Shown: positions 36,120 to 45,671 of the stretch, in pieces
Position numbering within the stretch: position 1 is the stretch's first letter
Layout of the letters: every line of letters begins with the position of its first letter
Translations under genes and position numbers: made by a program
From: Multifurca ochricompacta
Lineage: Eukaryota > Basidiomycota > Agaricomycetes > Russulales > Russulaceae
Reading direction: 5' to 3'
DNA length: 64,000 bases
NCBI GenBank assembly: GCA_022496185.1
Contig: WTXG01000109.1
Span: 1-64,000 of the forward strand
The notes under the pieces: model-generated
Databases searched by the model: none
What the model saw: the letters and a program-made list of their open reading frames with translations, nothing else
What the model was told of the DNA's origin: nothing

Positions 36120-36507
36120 TGAGGTTAGATAATCCAAACTACCTAGAATGGTAGTTATAATTCAGTTGTGTTGGTCAGAACTGATAATATTAGTCTTTAC
36201 CTAGAATGGTAGTTATAACTAGTATGTGTTAGCTACATAGGTAAAGATAAGATAACAAAATACTCACTTCAGTTGTGTTGGTCAGAACTGAAGTGAACTG
36301 TACAGTAAAAGCATCCTTTAAATACTGTAAATGAGTGTGCTTATAGTAACCAAGATAAAGAAGGATTGTGTCTAATCAAGTAAGGTATCAAAGTATTCAC
36401 AGGAAGGTGAAATGCAGTCTGCATGCTACTGCACAACACACAACTCACTTGTTAGTACCACACACTTAGCAATTGATCTGACCTGGCCATATTGATCCAT
36501 TTCCAAC
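36120..36507 (-). repeat. LTR-B copy 2: 3' LTR of Co-B
   Basis: Begins TGAGGTTAGATAA. Its last bases (ending CCAACA) lie at 44,674-44,679 because Co-A1 inserted 1 bp from its end. On the sense strand a TATTTAAAGG TATA element (about 36,338) is followed by a CACTTCAGTT/AACTGAAGTG hairpin. Next to it at 44,680 is the sense polypurine tract ATGGGGGGA. Confidence 0.78.
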
Positions 36508-37009
36508 TGTTGAACACAGAAGATGTTCGGTGATGCTTCAGGCATCAGGTGATCAGATTAGCTACTTGTAGATTAGATTAGATACCGGAGTTTCGGACTA
36601 TTTACATTATCATTATTACTTTCTTTCTCACATTCCGCAGTAGCTGACTGATGCACTATGTAGCATGTGATTTCTGTAGTAGCCAATGGCCTTTCTCCCT
36701 CATGTTTGTTTGTTTGGACTTTGTCTGGCACTTGTGGACTTATTCCCAGTGCACAGACCACCTCTTGATTAGTATATAAGGGTGTCTGTTTCGTCTCTTA
36801 CACTTCAGAGTTTCTTCTACCTCTGAAGTGTAAGTCCCTTCTCTTACTTACTACCATACCTTGAGACTAACGCTCTTAGTAGAACTTGTCTTTGTCTAGG
36901 TCAGTAGTATAGTATAATAGAGTTTCTTCTACCTCTGAAGTAACTTGTCTTTGTCTAGCTTAACCCGCTAACCTTACAGTCAGTATGCTGCGCACATGCC
37001 TGTTTCACA
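36508..37009 (+). repeat. 5' LTR of Co-A1
   Basis: 502 bp, TGTTGAAC...TTTCACA. TATA box TATATAAGGG at about 36,773, followed by the ACTTCAGAG/CTCTGAAGT hairpin (about 36,801-36,830). Part of the hairpin sequence recurs near 36,919-36,940. Confidence 0.93.
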
Positions 37010-37028
37010 GGTTATGGGCCCTGGGCAC
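37010..37028 (+). promoter_or_regulatory. Copia PBS, half-tRNA-iMet type
   Basis: GGTTATGGGCCCTGGGCAC begins directly after the LTR and is complementary to the anticodon arm of initiator tRNA-Met. Confidence 0.78.
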
Positions 37029-37942
37029 GCTTAACTGATCTGTTATTTTCTTTTGATCAGTCCAAACCTTTCTTCAAGCTCACCAGCTTCAAGACCTCAT
37101 CTTTTTCCCAATCAGTCTTACAGTGAGCTTCGATTTCTTTTACACTTGCCCTTAACTGTCCACAAGGTGGTGCGCTTTATGTGCCCACCTTGATCTGTCT
37201 GGCTAGTCCCTCAGGGGATTCTTGCAAGAGGTGATGAGGGACCCTAAGCGGGTGAAACACCTTGAGTTCCTCATGTGCGCTCTAAGTAAATAGTATTCAT
37301 AGTTATAGCTGGGTTTTTGTCCCATCCATAGACTTAGTAGGCCACTTGCCCAGAAGGCTTGGGGCTATAGGTTCAGTCAATGCTTGGCTCGATCTGTAAG
37401 CCAGGTTTAGTGACCTGCTGGTAGAGTTTAGGGTCTAGAACAAGGCATGGGTAGTCACTCCCATGACGCTTGGGCTCGATACAAGTAGGCTTGAACTACT
37501 ATAGTATATACACAGTAGCTAGAGGGTTTCGTCTCTGGGCAGAAGTACCCGCTGCTTTCATTGGGGGTTCGCCCCAACCAGAGGAAACCTAATAGTCTAC
37601 TATAGTCATGGCCCCAATCATCTAGGGCTTAATCATGGACTCCACCACCAGCACTAGAGGAAGGGCTCTATACCCTTTGTCTCTAGTGGAACTTGCGGTT
37701 GGCTCCTCCATGACATGACTCCCCATCTATTTACACAATGTCCCCCTGATGTGGGCTTAGGACTTGTTGTAGATGGCGCTAGGTAGCCTACTATACTACT
37801 TAGAAGTCGCACATCAGAGGCAGGACTTTTTTAAGTTCTGAAGCATAGCGCCACAGAATGGACGGGCCCTCTTAAATGAGACCTGGACAACTGGTTCTAA
37901 CTGCTCCTTGGAACCAGGATCAACCTTTTTAAAATCATCTCA
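37029..37942 (+). other. Copia 5' leader
   Basis: About 910 nt without a long frame, conserved in Co-A2 and Co-A3. It probably carries packaging or translation signals. It includes repeated CTATAGT words. Confidence 0.6.
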
Positions 37943-39811
37943 ATGTCTTCCATCGTCTTCCCCCCTACCTTCAAGTTTGACAAGCTTGATGGCTCCAACT
38001 GGCAGCAGTGGTCGGTGTCCTTCACTGCCCTGCTGAGGATTAATGGGATGAAGAGGCACATCACGCATGATGCCCCTGAGTTCCTTAATCCTCCCAAGCC
38101 AGAGGATGGAGAAAAGGACGACGAGTACGCCAAGCGTTTTGCGCTTTGGTCTGAGCCTATGTACCTGGAATGGAACAGGGTGGAGGAAGTCCTTATGGGA
38201 GTTCTGGTGATGGTCACATCACCGGAAACATACTCCCAAATTGCCTCTGACAGAACTTATCCTTCTGTCAATGCCAAATATGAGCGTTTGGAATCGCTCT
38301 ATGGCTCAGTAGGTAGCATGGCCACCTACAACTTGTGGTGTTCTGTGTCCTCCTTCCACTTGGAAGAAGGCAAAATGTTCAGACCCCAGTTGCAGCGTGT
38401 GTTGGATGTGAGGAGTACTCTCAAGGAAAATGGGATGGAGATCTCTGATCTCCAGTTGAGCTTTATATTGCTCCAATCCCTACCTCCATCCTACTCAGCC
38501 ATTGCTGGCTATATCCTGGCGTCAGGTCCTCCTGACCGCCTTTCCCCTCAGGACCTTGTTCAAAGGTTCCTAAATGAGGAGAGCCGACTAGCCGGCCCCG
38601 CAGGAAGTGGTGTTGGGGCTGCCCTTAATAAGGCAGCCCATGTCAACAAAAACAAAAACAAAAAACAAGTATCTTTCACGCCACCTCCTGCAGGTGCATC
38701 ATCGTCCAATGATGTCACCTGCTTCTATTGTCAGAAGCCGGGCCACAAGGCTAATGAATGTCGGCAAAGGAAACAGGACAGAGCCAATGCTGATGCAGGC
38801 AAAAAGGGCAACAAGAGGAAGGGGCAAGGCCCCAGTGTACACAATAACTCCACACAAGTAGCTACCATAGTTAATGGTAGTGGCAGAATACAGGAGGTGC
38901 ATGAGACACCTCGCATTTCACTTTATACTATGACCGAACATATGCAAGAAGTCGATGATGGCAGCAATCCTTGGATGATGGACAGCGGAGCCACCACTCA
39001 TTTTACACCATACTTAGATGATTTCTCTGAGTACTTCCCACACAAGGGACACTCAGTGACAATTGGTGATGGCTCAGTAGTCCAAGTCGAAGGAACGGGC
39101 AAAGTTATACTCAAAACTCGAAACAACTATGAGTTAGAGTTAAATAACGTCTTCTATATGCCTGGTAGTGAAAGAATACTATCGACAAGCTGTATCACAG
39201 ACAAAGGCGGCTCAGTGGAATTTTCTCCATCTGAGGTCAAGATAAAGTACAATAATGCAATTATAGCGGAAGGTGTCAAGGCTATGGGACTCTATTGGGT
39301 CTTTGGGAAAACCATGCAGAATCTAAATACTGCTTCCCACAAATCTGCATCAAGTAGCCTTGATACCTGGCATTTGCGCATGGGTCATATGTCAAAAGAG
39401 GCCCTCAAAAGACATGCTCCTAAGGCTGTAAAAGGCCTTAATATAGATAATAGCCAAGTGGAAGACAAGCCGTGTTATGGCTGTGAAATGGGAAAATCAC
39501 ACCGTCTTCCATTCCCTCCCTCTCAAAAGAGAGCTTCAGCACCTTTGGAAGTCATTCATAGTGACCTAGTTGGTCCTTTGCAATCCACTTCAATTCAAGG
39601 GAACCTATACTTCGCCACTTTCATAGACGACTTTAGCAGAACTGCTTTAGTTGTTGCCATGAAAGCTAAAAGTGAATTTACATCGGTCTTCTGTAACATT
39701 AAGGCATTCCTGGAAAATAAAACAGACAGGAAAATAAAGACCTTACATACAGACCGAGGTGGCGAATTTGTCAATAGGGAGCTGAAGTCAATACTTGAGA
39801 GGCTGGCATAG
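37943..39811 (+). CDS. gag-pol: Copia Gag-protease-integrase (N-terminal polyprotein)
   Basis: The 622-codon frame begins MSSIVFPPTFKFDKLDGSNW. Gag (UBN2-like core) spans about residues 1-250. The zinc knuckle CFYCQKPGHKANEC is at about 263-276. The aspartic protease is DSGATTHFTPYLDDFS (about 349-364). The GAG-pre-integrase block (YLRMGHM-like, here LRMGHMSKEALKRH) is at about 475. The integrase core has CYGCEMGKSH, then HSDLVGPL with the first catalytic Asp, FIDDFSRTALV, and TDRGGEFVN with the second Asp. One base is missing near 39,800, giving an early stop; the next frame resumes at 39,820. Without that deletion integrase would continue, so this copy is only slightly damaged here. Confidence 0.88.
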   Translation: MSSIVFPPTFKFDKLDGSNWQQWSVSFTALLRINGMKRHITHDAPEFLNPPKPEDGEKDDEYAKRFALWSEPMYLEWNRVEEVLMGVLVMVTSPETYSQIASDRTYPSVNAKYERLESLYGSVGSMATYNLWCSVSSFHLEEGKMFRPQLQRVLDVRSTLKENGMEISDLQLSFILLQSLPPSYSAIAGYILASGPPDRLSPQDLVQRFLNEESRLAGPAGSGVGAALNKAAHVNKNKNKKQVSFTPPPAGASSSNDVTCFYCQKPGHKANECRQRKQDRANADAGKKGNKRKGQGPSVHNNSTQVATIVNGSGRIQEVHETPRISLYTMTEHMQEVDDGSNPWMMDSGATTHFTPYLDDFSEYFPHKGHSVTIGDGSVVQVEGTGKVILKTRNNYELELNNVFYMPGSERILSTSCITDKGGSVEFSPSEVKIKYNNAIIAEGVKAMGLYWVFGKTMQNLNTASHKSASSSLDTWHLRMGHMSKEALKRHAPKAVKGLNIDNSQVEDKPCYGCEMGKSHRLPFPPSQKRASAPLEVIHSDLVGPLQSTSIQGNLYFATFIDDFSRTALVVAMKAKSEFTSVFCNIKAFLENKTDRKIKTLHTDRGGEFVNRELKSILERLA

Positions 39812-39819
39812 AGCATAAA

Positions 39820-40530
39820 TTGACAATGCCATATTCCCCACAACAGAACGGAAGGGCTGAAAGGTTCAACAGAACCATCATGGAAAAGGCCACCAGCATG
39901 CTGCATCATGCTGGTCTTTCCCTTGGTTTCTGGGAATGTGCAGTGCGAACAGCCTGTCACATATACAATAGAACGCCTATCCGCTCTAATAAGTGGAGGA
40001 CACCGCTAGAACTTCTGGATGGGGACATTCCAGACGTTTCTTACTTTAAAATATTTGGCTGCTTAGCCTATTATACTGTCCCAGAGGACAAAAGATGTAA
40101 ACTGGATCACAAAGCCAGGGAGACAGTCTTTGTTGGGTATGCACCCCACTCTAAAGGATATCTTCTTTGGGATATGCATACTCGATCCTTCGTATTGTCA
40201 AGAGATGTGACATTTGATGAGGGGTCCTTCCCATCCAACCTTGCCAAGGACAGCAAGGGAAAACAAAAGGAAAAAGTTACGCCTTTTGTACTAGAAGTTG
40301 AGAGGCCTGTCCAGCCTCAACCAGCAATAGCCACAGTTCCTCAGGCTCCTGAAGACAAGGACGCCGAGGTTGAGGAACAGGAGGTAGTGGAACCTCCTCA
40401 AATAAATCCTGAGCCTACCACACCCGATAATGAACTTGATACACACGATCAAACTATTATCAGACACCTCCATCCCAAATCATGGAACCATCAGAACTCC
40501 CCAGAGAACCCGTGCCAAGAGACAATCTAA
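39820..40530 (+). pseudogene. Copia integrase C-terminal part
   Basis: Starts in MPYSPQQNGRAERFNRTIME, which holds the third catalytic acidic residue (Glu in RAER) of the DDE core. It continues through GYAPHSKGYLLWDMHTRSFV to an acidic, Pro-rich linker (EDKDAEVEEQEVVEPPQ). It is separated from the upstream frame by a single-base deletion and ends through another frameshift near 40,500. Confidence 0.82.
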
Positions 40531-40692
40531 GAAGAATGTCAGCAGACTTCCCCAACCAGTCTTTACCAGGGAAAGTCCATGCTCTCAACAACGTGACAGG
40601 GCTGTGCAGGAAGATTTAGATCTTGATACTGCCCGTCCCAAACGTTCACGTCGCATGAACCTCGATTTTATAATGAGGATAATGCTGAGTTC

Positions 40693-42290
40693 ATGCAGGG
40701 TTCTTCCAGACTTGGGCATATGGAGTTGCTAAATGCCGCAGGAGTCTCTTATAGAGATCCCCTGACTTTTCAGGAGGCAATGCAGTCTGAAAATGCCAGT
40801 GAATGGCTTGAGGCATGTAAATATGAAATTGATGCCTTAGATAAATTAAATGTGTGGCGCCTTGAAGATCTTCCAAAAGGAAGAAGGCAGTCAAGTCAAA
40901 ATGGGTCTTTAAGCTGAAACCAGACAGACGGTTTCGTGCTAGGCTCGTGGCAAAAGGTTTCACCCAAATAGAAGGGTGGACTTCGATGAAACATTCTCCC
41001 AGTCGCCAGATTTGAATCACTTAGATTTACTAGCGCTAGCTACGCTAGAGGATTGGGAAATCCACCAGATGGATGTCAAATCGGCATTCCTACATGGCGA
41101 TCTGGATGAAGAGATTTATATGGAGCAACCAGTTGGTTTCGTCGTTGCTGGTCAAGAATCCAAAGTTTGCAGGCTACAAAAAGTGTTATATGGCCTCAAA
41201 CAAGCTCCCGAGCATGGAATCTACAATTCCATGCAGTTCTTAATGAACTGGGTTTACTCGGACATACTCTGATGCAGGAGTATATGTGTTTCATCAAAAG
41301 GAGGAGGGTGATTCACTGTATGTCATTCTCTATGTAGATGACATAACTATACTTGGGTCTTCCAATGATAGAATAACATGGCTGAAGTCGTCTCTATCTA
41401 GTCGATATGAGATGACTGACTTGGGAGAAATCCAGTCATACCTTGGAGTTAACATCACCAGGGATCGTCCTAATAAGACGCTGGAAATTGATCAAGCAGC
41501 CTATGTTTTGTCTATTATTGAGAAGTTTGGGATGAGGGATTCCAACCGAGTATATACTCCTCTTCCCTCTGGCACTGATGTACATCTGGTCAAGTTTGAA
41601 GGCCAGGCATCTACTTCTGAAATTAAGAAGTACCAACAGCTGATGGGGTCTCTGCTATGGGTGCAGATTGGAAGCAGACCCGATATCAGTTTTGCTGTGG
41701 CGCGCCTTAGCCAATATGCTTCCAACCCCTCTCAAGATCATATGCGACTTGCAAAATATGTCTTAAAGTATTTAATAGTACAAAAGACTGCAAGTTGCGG
41801 TATTCTGGAGGGAATGGGGAGAGTGGCCTTCATGGCTTTGCAGATTCCTCATGGGGAGATCAAGAGGACTGCCACTCTACCTCAGGCTACGTGTTTTTCT
41901 TGGCAAATGGTGCCATTTCATGGTGTTCCAGAAAACAGAAAACAGTAGCACAGTCCACCACTGAAGCCGAATATATGAGCCTCTCTGAGGCTGCAAATCA
42001 GGCAGCGTGGTATAGGACTTTATGGAGGAATAGGGTATGAGGTATCCTCCCCTATACTACTCCACTGTGACAATAAGGGTGCCGTAGATTTGGCATTAAA
42101 CCCAGTCACAGGAAGGCGGTCAAAGCATATACCCATTAAGTACCATGCCATTAGGGGGTACATTGAATCGCACATAATCGAGTTAGTGCGAACCCCCACA
42201 GGTGAGATGCTGGCAGATGGCTTCACTAAGTCTCTACCAAGAGCATCATTTGAAACCATGGTAAATGGACTTGGACTTATGCTGAAATGA
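40693..42290 (+). pseudogene. Copia reverse transcriptase and RNase H, frameshifted
   Basis: RT pieces: ASEWLEACKYEIDALDKLNV (40,800), QMDVKSAFLHGDLDEEIYME (41,065) and VILYVDDITILGSS with the YVDD active site (41,325). RNase H: GLHGFADSSWGDQED (41,830), QSTTEAEYMSLSEAANQAAW (41,955), KHIPIKYHAIRGYIESH (42,125). Frames break near 40,917, 41,272, 41,780 and 42,030. Confidence 0.85.
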
Positions 42291-43358
42291 GAGAGCTGGA
42301 ATCTGGAGACTTTGTATACCAGTTTCACTTTCCCACCATGAGAAAACTCTTAACTTCGAGAGTGATGCAAGAGGTGTGTATGGTTTCAGTTTGCATAAGC
42401 GAATCACCGCGATATGCCTCTGAACACCATACCTCTCTCGCACTCAGAAGAGTTAGAGAAATTGGATCTCTGGCTGGCGATATGCTCATTTAATTGTGAT
42501 GGCAGTGTGCTCATCCAACTCATTTCCCATCTATGACCAGATGCCTTCAGCATGGAGGGATGTTGAACACAGAAGATGTTCGGTGATGCTTCAGGCATCA
42601 GGTGATTAGATTAGCTACTTGTAGATTAGATTAGATACCGGAGTTTCGGACTATTTACATTATCATTATTACTTTCTTTCTCACATTCCGCAGTAGCTGA
42701 CTGATGCACTATGTAGCATGTGATTTCTGTAGTAGCCAATGGCCTTTCTCCCTCATGTTTTTGTTTGGACTTTGTCGGCACTTGTGGACTTATTCCCAGT
42801 GCACAGACCACCTCTTGATTAGTATATAAGGGTGTCTGTTTCGTCTCTTACACTTCAGAGTTTCTTCTACCTCTGAAGTGTAAGTCCTTCTCTTACTTAC
42901 TACCATACCTTGAGACTAACGCTCTTAGTAGAACTTGTCTTTGTCTAGGTCAGTAGTATAGTATACAGTGCCTCACAAAACTGAGTCAATGTTTTGCACT
43001 TTTGCACTGTTTGTTGAATATTGCACAACCAAAACAAATATAAACAAAGTCTTGGTGTATAATAAAAGGTACAAGATAAGGGCTATGTAATGCAAAAATG
43101 ATTATGTAATTCTGATCAAAACCTGTGGAGCTATGCCCATTTCAAATTGGGGACTCATTGACTCAGTTTTGTGAGGGGGTATCAGAAATATCAGAATCTG
43201 ATGCTCCACCAAATGTACAGCAACCAATCCTTAATATATGGTTACCATAGTTATCTTAATACTGATGGGACCTGGAATAGAGCTATTTAATCATGGTTTA
43301 CATTCCCAGAATATTATAATTTCCCAATGCACCCCACCTCCTCTGCCAGAAAGAAAAC

Positions 43359-43718
43359 ATGCTCTCTCTGGCCTCTGAAGGTCATTCCACTCACACTATT
43401 GCCTCCAGACTCAGCCTCAGCCAGTCCACAGTCTCTAGGACACTCAGAATCCTCCTTCCCAACCATCAGTCACCTCATTTTGGTCATCTTTCCAAGCTCT
43501 CTGCTACCTCTGAACATGCTATCATGATACAAATCACCACAGGAAAGGTTGCCAATGCTGTCCAGGCCACAAAGCACATCAATTCCATCATCCCCAACCA
43601 TGTCTCTTCACAAACTGTGCATTGGGTTCTTAAACAACATTCATTCAAGGCTGTAACAAAGAAGAAAAGGCCACTACTCTCTGCAGTACATTGCAAGAAG
43701 CACTGGCCTTTGCTTTGA
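43359..43718 (+). pseudogene. Tc1-like transposase N-terminal half, left arm
   Basis: 119 codons: helix-turn-helix DNA-binding region (MLSLASEGHSTHTIASRLSL, SQSTVSRTLR), then a linker with SSQTVHWVLKQHSFKAVTKK. In the spacer the frame is followed by RVIWSAETKI, where the usual WSDETK of Tc1 has Ala in place of the first catalytic Asp. The C-terminal catalytic half is absent. It could bind DNA but not catalyse transposition. Confidence 0.75.
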
Positions 43719-43826
43719 AGTACCAAAAATGAGCTATGGAGGACTGGAGAGGGTGATTTGGTCAGCTGAGACCAAAATAACAGGTTTGGGTCAGATGCCA
43801 GTCCTCCACAGTCCACTCTCTGTACT

Positions 43827-44185
43827 TCAAAGCAAAGGCCAGTGCTTCTTGCAATGTACTGCAGAGAGTAGTGGCCTTTTCTTCTTTGTTACAGCCTTGA
43901 ATGAATGTTGTTTAAGAACCCAATGCACAGTTTGTGAAGAGACATGGTTGGGGATGATGGAATTGATGTGCTTTGTGGCCTGGACAGCATTGGCAACCTT
44001 TCCTGTGGTGATTTGTATCATGATAGCATGTTCAGAGGTAGCAGAGAGCTTGGAAAGATGACCAAAATGAGGTGACTGATGGTTGGGAAGGAGATTCTGA
44101 GTGTCCTAGAGACTGTGGACTGGCTGAGGCTGAGTCTGGAGGCAATAGTGTGAGTGGAATGACCTTCAGAGGCCAGAGAGAGCAT
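43827..44185 (-). pseudogene. Tc1-like transposase N-terminal half, right arm (inverted copy)
   Basis: Mirror copy of 43,359-43,718 with the same HTH sequence (a one-base indel lies just upstream of the ATG). The two copies point towards each other. Confidence 0.75.
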
Positions 44186-44679
44186 GTTTTCTTTCTGAGC
44201 AGAGGAGGTGGGGTGCATTGGGAAATTATAATATTCTGGGAATGTAAACCATGATTAAATAGCTCTATTCCAGGTCCCATCAATATTAAGATAACTATGG
44301 TAACCATATATTAAGGATTGGTTGCTGTACATTTGGTGGAGCATCAGATTCTGATATTTCTGATACCCCCTCACAAAACTGAGTCAATGAGTCCCTGATT
44401 TGAAATGGGCATAGCTCCACAGGTTTTGATCAGAATTACATAATCATTTTGCATTACATAGCCCTTATCTTGTACCTTTTATTATACACCAAGACTTTGT
44501 TTATATTTGTTTTGTTGGTGCAATATTCAACAAACAGTGCAAAAGTGCAAAACATTGACTCAGTTTTGTGAGGCACTGTAATAGAGTTTCTTCTACCTCT
44601 GAAGTAACTTGTCTTTGTCTAGCTTAACCCGCTAACCTTACAGTCAGTATGCTGCGCACATGCCTGTTTCACACCAACA

Positions 44680-44934
44680 TCCCCCCATGATTGAGACAAT
44701 CCTGGATTAGATAAGCCCTAGTCCAGTGACAAAGTCTTGGAGTTGTGTATGTGCATGTGGTTTTGTGAATCCATCAGCTAGCATTTCTCCAGTGGGTGTC
44801 CTGATTAGATTGATGTGTCCCTGTTCGATGTATTTGCGAATGGTGTGGAATTTGATAGCAATATGTTTGGATCTTCGCCCAGTCACAGGGTTAAGAGCCA
44901 AGTCCACTGCCCCTTTGTTATCACCATGTAAGGG
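44680..44934 (-). pseudogene. Co-B copia RNase H, C-terminal part
   Basis: Minus-strand frame DLALNPVTGRRSKHIAIKFH, IRTPTGEMLADGFTKPHA, then stop and polypurine tract. It continues through three later insertions to 52,894-52,914, 55,700-55,780 and 57,217-57,392. Family B is distinct from family A. Confidence 0.8.
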
Positions 44935-45061
44935 TAGTGATGTTCCGGCCCGGCTTGGCCCAAAAGCCGCGGCTTTGGCTCGGCCTGAGGCGGCTCCGGC
45001 TTTCCTGAAGTCTGGGCCGAGCCAAAGCCGCCACAGACGGCTTGGCCCTGGCCCGGCTTGG

Positions 45062-45640
45062 TGTTACGTCTGGTGTGAGACGTTCTGCACGACTTGTGCG
45101 ACAGCGTTGTGCGTGTGTTCAGATAAGAGGTCAATAAGGCCTCTTGGAGTTTCAAGATGAATGAGTCAAAGTCAACGGGGCTGCTCCCGAGTGACAATGT
45201 TGAGTGGAAAGTGCCAAAAGCACTGAGACGGTCGAGTCAAGGGTTTCAAGGGGAAGTCCAGAAGACAAACACCGATGTATTCAATAAGTCGAGTCTGAGG
45301 TCTACAAGGTAGTTACAGTGGACTTATATACGTAATCGAATGGGCGTCTATAGATAAGATAACGGAGTCAAGTGGGCCCGAATATACGAAAGCGGAGGGC
45401 GTAAAGCCTGGCTTCTGATAGGGGATTAAGTAAGTGTCCGGTTGTAAAGATAAGGGATAAGATAAGAGTCCAAACACAAGTACAGTAGTACAAACATAGG
45501 CAAAGGCGATCACGGGGAAGGGAGCAGGGCACGTGAAGGATCCCACGATGGAGACGTGATCTGATAATGTAAAGTAGGCGGCAAAGAGGGGTCGTCGTTA
45601 GGTAGGAGAAAGAAAATAGGAAGAGATGGGGTTCGTAACA
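45062..45640 (-). repeat. 3' LTR of Gy-2
   Basis: 579 bp, TGTTACG...CGTAACA. TATA box on the minus strand at about 45,331-45,324. Confidence 0.94.
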
Positions 45641-45671
45641 TCACCCCCTCTTCTGGTTCTAGCAGACCCGG

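Larger units (their letters stand above)
42966..44578. mobile_element. Pal-1: palindromic Tc1/mariner derivative
   Basis: 1,613 bp flanked by TA duplications (42,964-42,965 and 44,579-44,580). Termini are CAGTGCCTCACAAAACTGAG in inverted orientation. The whole element is an inverted repeat: arms of about 755 bp run from the ends to about 43,722 and 43,825, with a spacer of about 100 bp, and mirror positions match without net length change (43,359 pairs with 44,185). Each arm encodes the N-terminal part of a Tc1 transposase. The left and right arms differ by only a few bases. Confidence 0.92.
36508..44673 (+). mobile_element. Co-A1: full-length copia element with nested Tc1 palindrome
   Basis: LTRs at 36,508-37,009 and 42,561-44,673 (the latter split by a 1,613-bp insertion). 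TSD CCAAC at 36,503-36,507 and 44,674-44,678. The interior encodes gag-protease-integrase in one long frame and RT/RNase H in broken frames. It is the best copia copy in the window. It inserted into the 3' LTR of Co-B. Confidence 0.94.
42561..44673 (+). repeat. 3' LTR of Co-A1, split by a Tc1 palindrome
   Basis: LTR sequence 42,561-42,965 and 44,579-44,673. Removing 42,966-44,578 plus one TA restores the 36,508-37,009 LTR. It is nearly identical to the 5' LTR (a few substitutions and short indels). Confidence 0.92.
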
